This document shows, one piece after another, positions 5,354-5,588 of a DNA stretch of 5,588 nt; within the stretch, counting starts at the first letter, position 1; each line of letters begins with the position of its first letter. Origin of the DNA: Nanobdellota archaeon (GTDB taxonomy: Archaea > Nanobdellota > Nanobdellia > Pacearchaeales > GW2011-AR1); NCBI GenBank assembly GCA_030704765.1, contig JAUYDD010000053.1:1-5588 (forward strand), in the 5' to 3' direction. The position numbers and the translations under genes were made by a program. The notes under the pieces are model-generated. The model was not told where the DNA came from. It did not search any database and worked only from the letters and a program-made list of their open reading frames with translations.

Positions 5354-5588
5354 AAAATCGCCTACTCCATCCTGAAGGATGGAGTTTGATCGGCGATTTT
5401 TCTGATTCGGAAATTTTTAGGATGCTCGGAAATTGAATGCAAGTAAACTACCTCATGTCAAGAACCATGGAATAAATTCCATGGCGTGTTTGGTTCTTGA
5501 GCACCCCCAAAATTATTTTTGCTTTCTACATATTAAAATAAGTAAGGTACGCAAAAAATAATTTTGCTGGTCTTAAAAGATGAGGTTT
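5317..5588 (+). repeat. Hairpin-rich dispersed repeat, copy C (right end outside window)
   Basis: After the ATC-A7 edge, hairpin H1 has three perfect stems: 5341-5350/5409-5418, 5352-5362/5392-5402 and 5364-5372/5377-5385, with loop TGAA. They are separated by one-sided bulges (TGATTC and TTGATC on the 3' side, a single T on the 5' side). TTTAGGATGC (5416-5425) follows as in copy B. CGGAAATTGA (5427-5436) is the 5' arm of the outer stem; its partner should lie just past the window. CCTCAT (5451-5456) pairs with ATGAGG (5580-5585). Inside are hairpin 5458-5500 (9-bp TCAAGAACC/GGTTCTTGA, then ATGGAA/TTCCAT and a 9-nt 3' bulge) and the conserved-loop hairpin 5508-5566. CTTAAAAG (5572-5579) follows. 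No gene is apparent in 5289-5588. Confidence 0.8.
5508..5566 (+). other. Conserved-loop hairpin of copy C
   Basis: CAAAATTATTTTTGC (5508-5522) pairs with 5551-5566, whose A run is one base longer. The 28-nt loop (5523-5550) reads TTTCTA, CAT, ATTAAAATA, AGTA, AGGTAC. It matches the loop of hairpin A2 (61-87) block for block, while most of the stem sequence differs. It is followed by CTTAAAAGATGAGG at a similar distance, as in copy A. Confidence 0.7.

Noticed and set aside
5316..5425. Simple intrinsic terminator of the regulator gene
   Set aside because: The hairpin is very long and interrupted, is followed by AGGATGC rather than a clean T run, and has a structural counterpart in copy B, so it fits better as part of the repeat.

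Overview
The window is an AT-rich stretch that looks archaeal, most plausibly from a DPANN-type genome (Woesearchaeales, Pacearchaeales or a relative). The assignment is an inference. It rests on a gluconeogenic PEP synthase carrying a LAGLIDADG intein, a small two-span membrane protein with a C-terminal winged helix of the archaeal COG2512-like type, TATA-box-like sites at archaeal distances from start codons, and very short or absent leaders.

Layout, left to right. (1) Positions 1-142 are the right part of a hairpin-rich repeat, copy A. (2) Positions 143-701, minus strand, are the broken N-terminal part of a phosphoglucomutase/phosphomannomutase gene. It has an in-frame TGA, a frameshift, and an end at the edge of copy A. 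(3) Positions 702-824 are a divergent promoter region. (4) Positions 825-4457, plus strand, encode PEP synthase (ppsA). It is interrupted by a 396-residue intein (2133-3320) inserted immediately before the Cys-His of the phosphohistidine active site. Splicing would leave an enzyme of 814 residues. (5) Positions 4458-4796 hold copy B of the hairpin repeat, with an array of four back-to-back hairpins. (6) Positions 4797-5288, plus strand, encode a 163-residue membrane-anchored winged-helix protein. (7) Positions 5289-5588 hold copy C of the repeat, cut by the window end.

The two metabolic genes belong to the same broad route: PEP synthase makes PEP from pyruvate, and phosphohexomutases interconvert hexose phosphates for sugar-nucleotide and glycan synthesis. 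The mutase copy is dead here, so no working link between them can be claimed.

Two things stand out. First, the intein sits at the catalytic centre, so PEP synthase should need protein splicing to be active, and its penultimate residue is Asn rather than the usual His. Second, the three intergenic repeats share an architecture: an ATC-A7 left edge, a long interrupted hairpin, AGGATGC, an AAATT-type outer stem, CTTAAAAG, and a GACATWACC right edge. Stem sequences differ between copies yet stay paired, while some loops and single-stranded motifs are conserved. This looks like a family of structured RNA or single-stranded-DNA elements with interchangeable hairpin modules. I do not recognise it as any named family.
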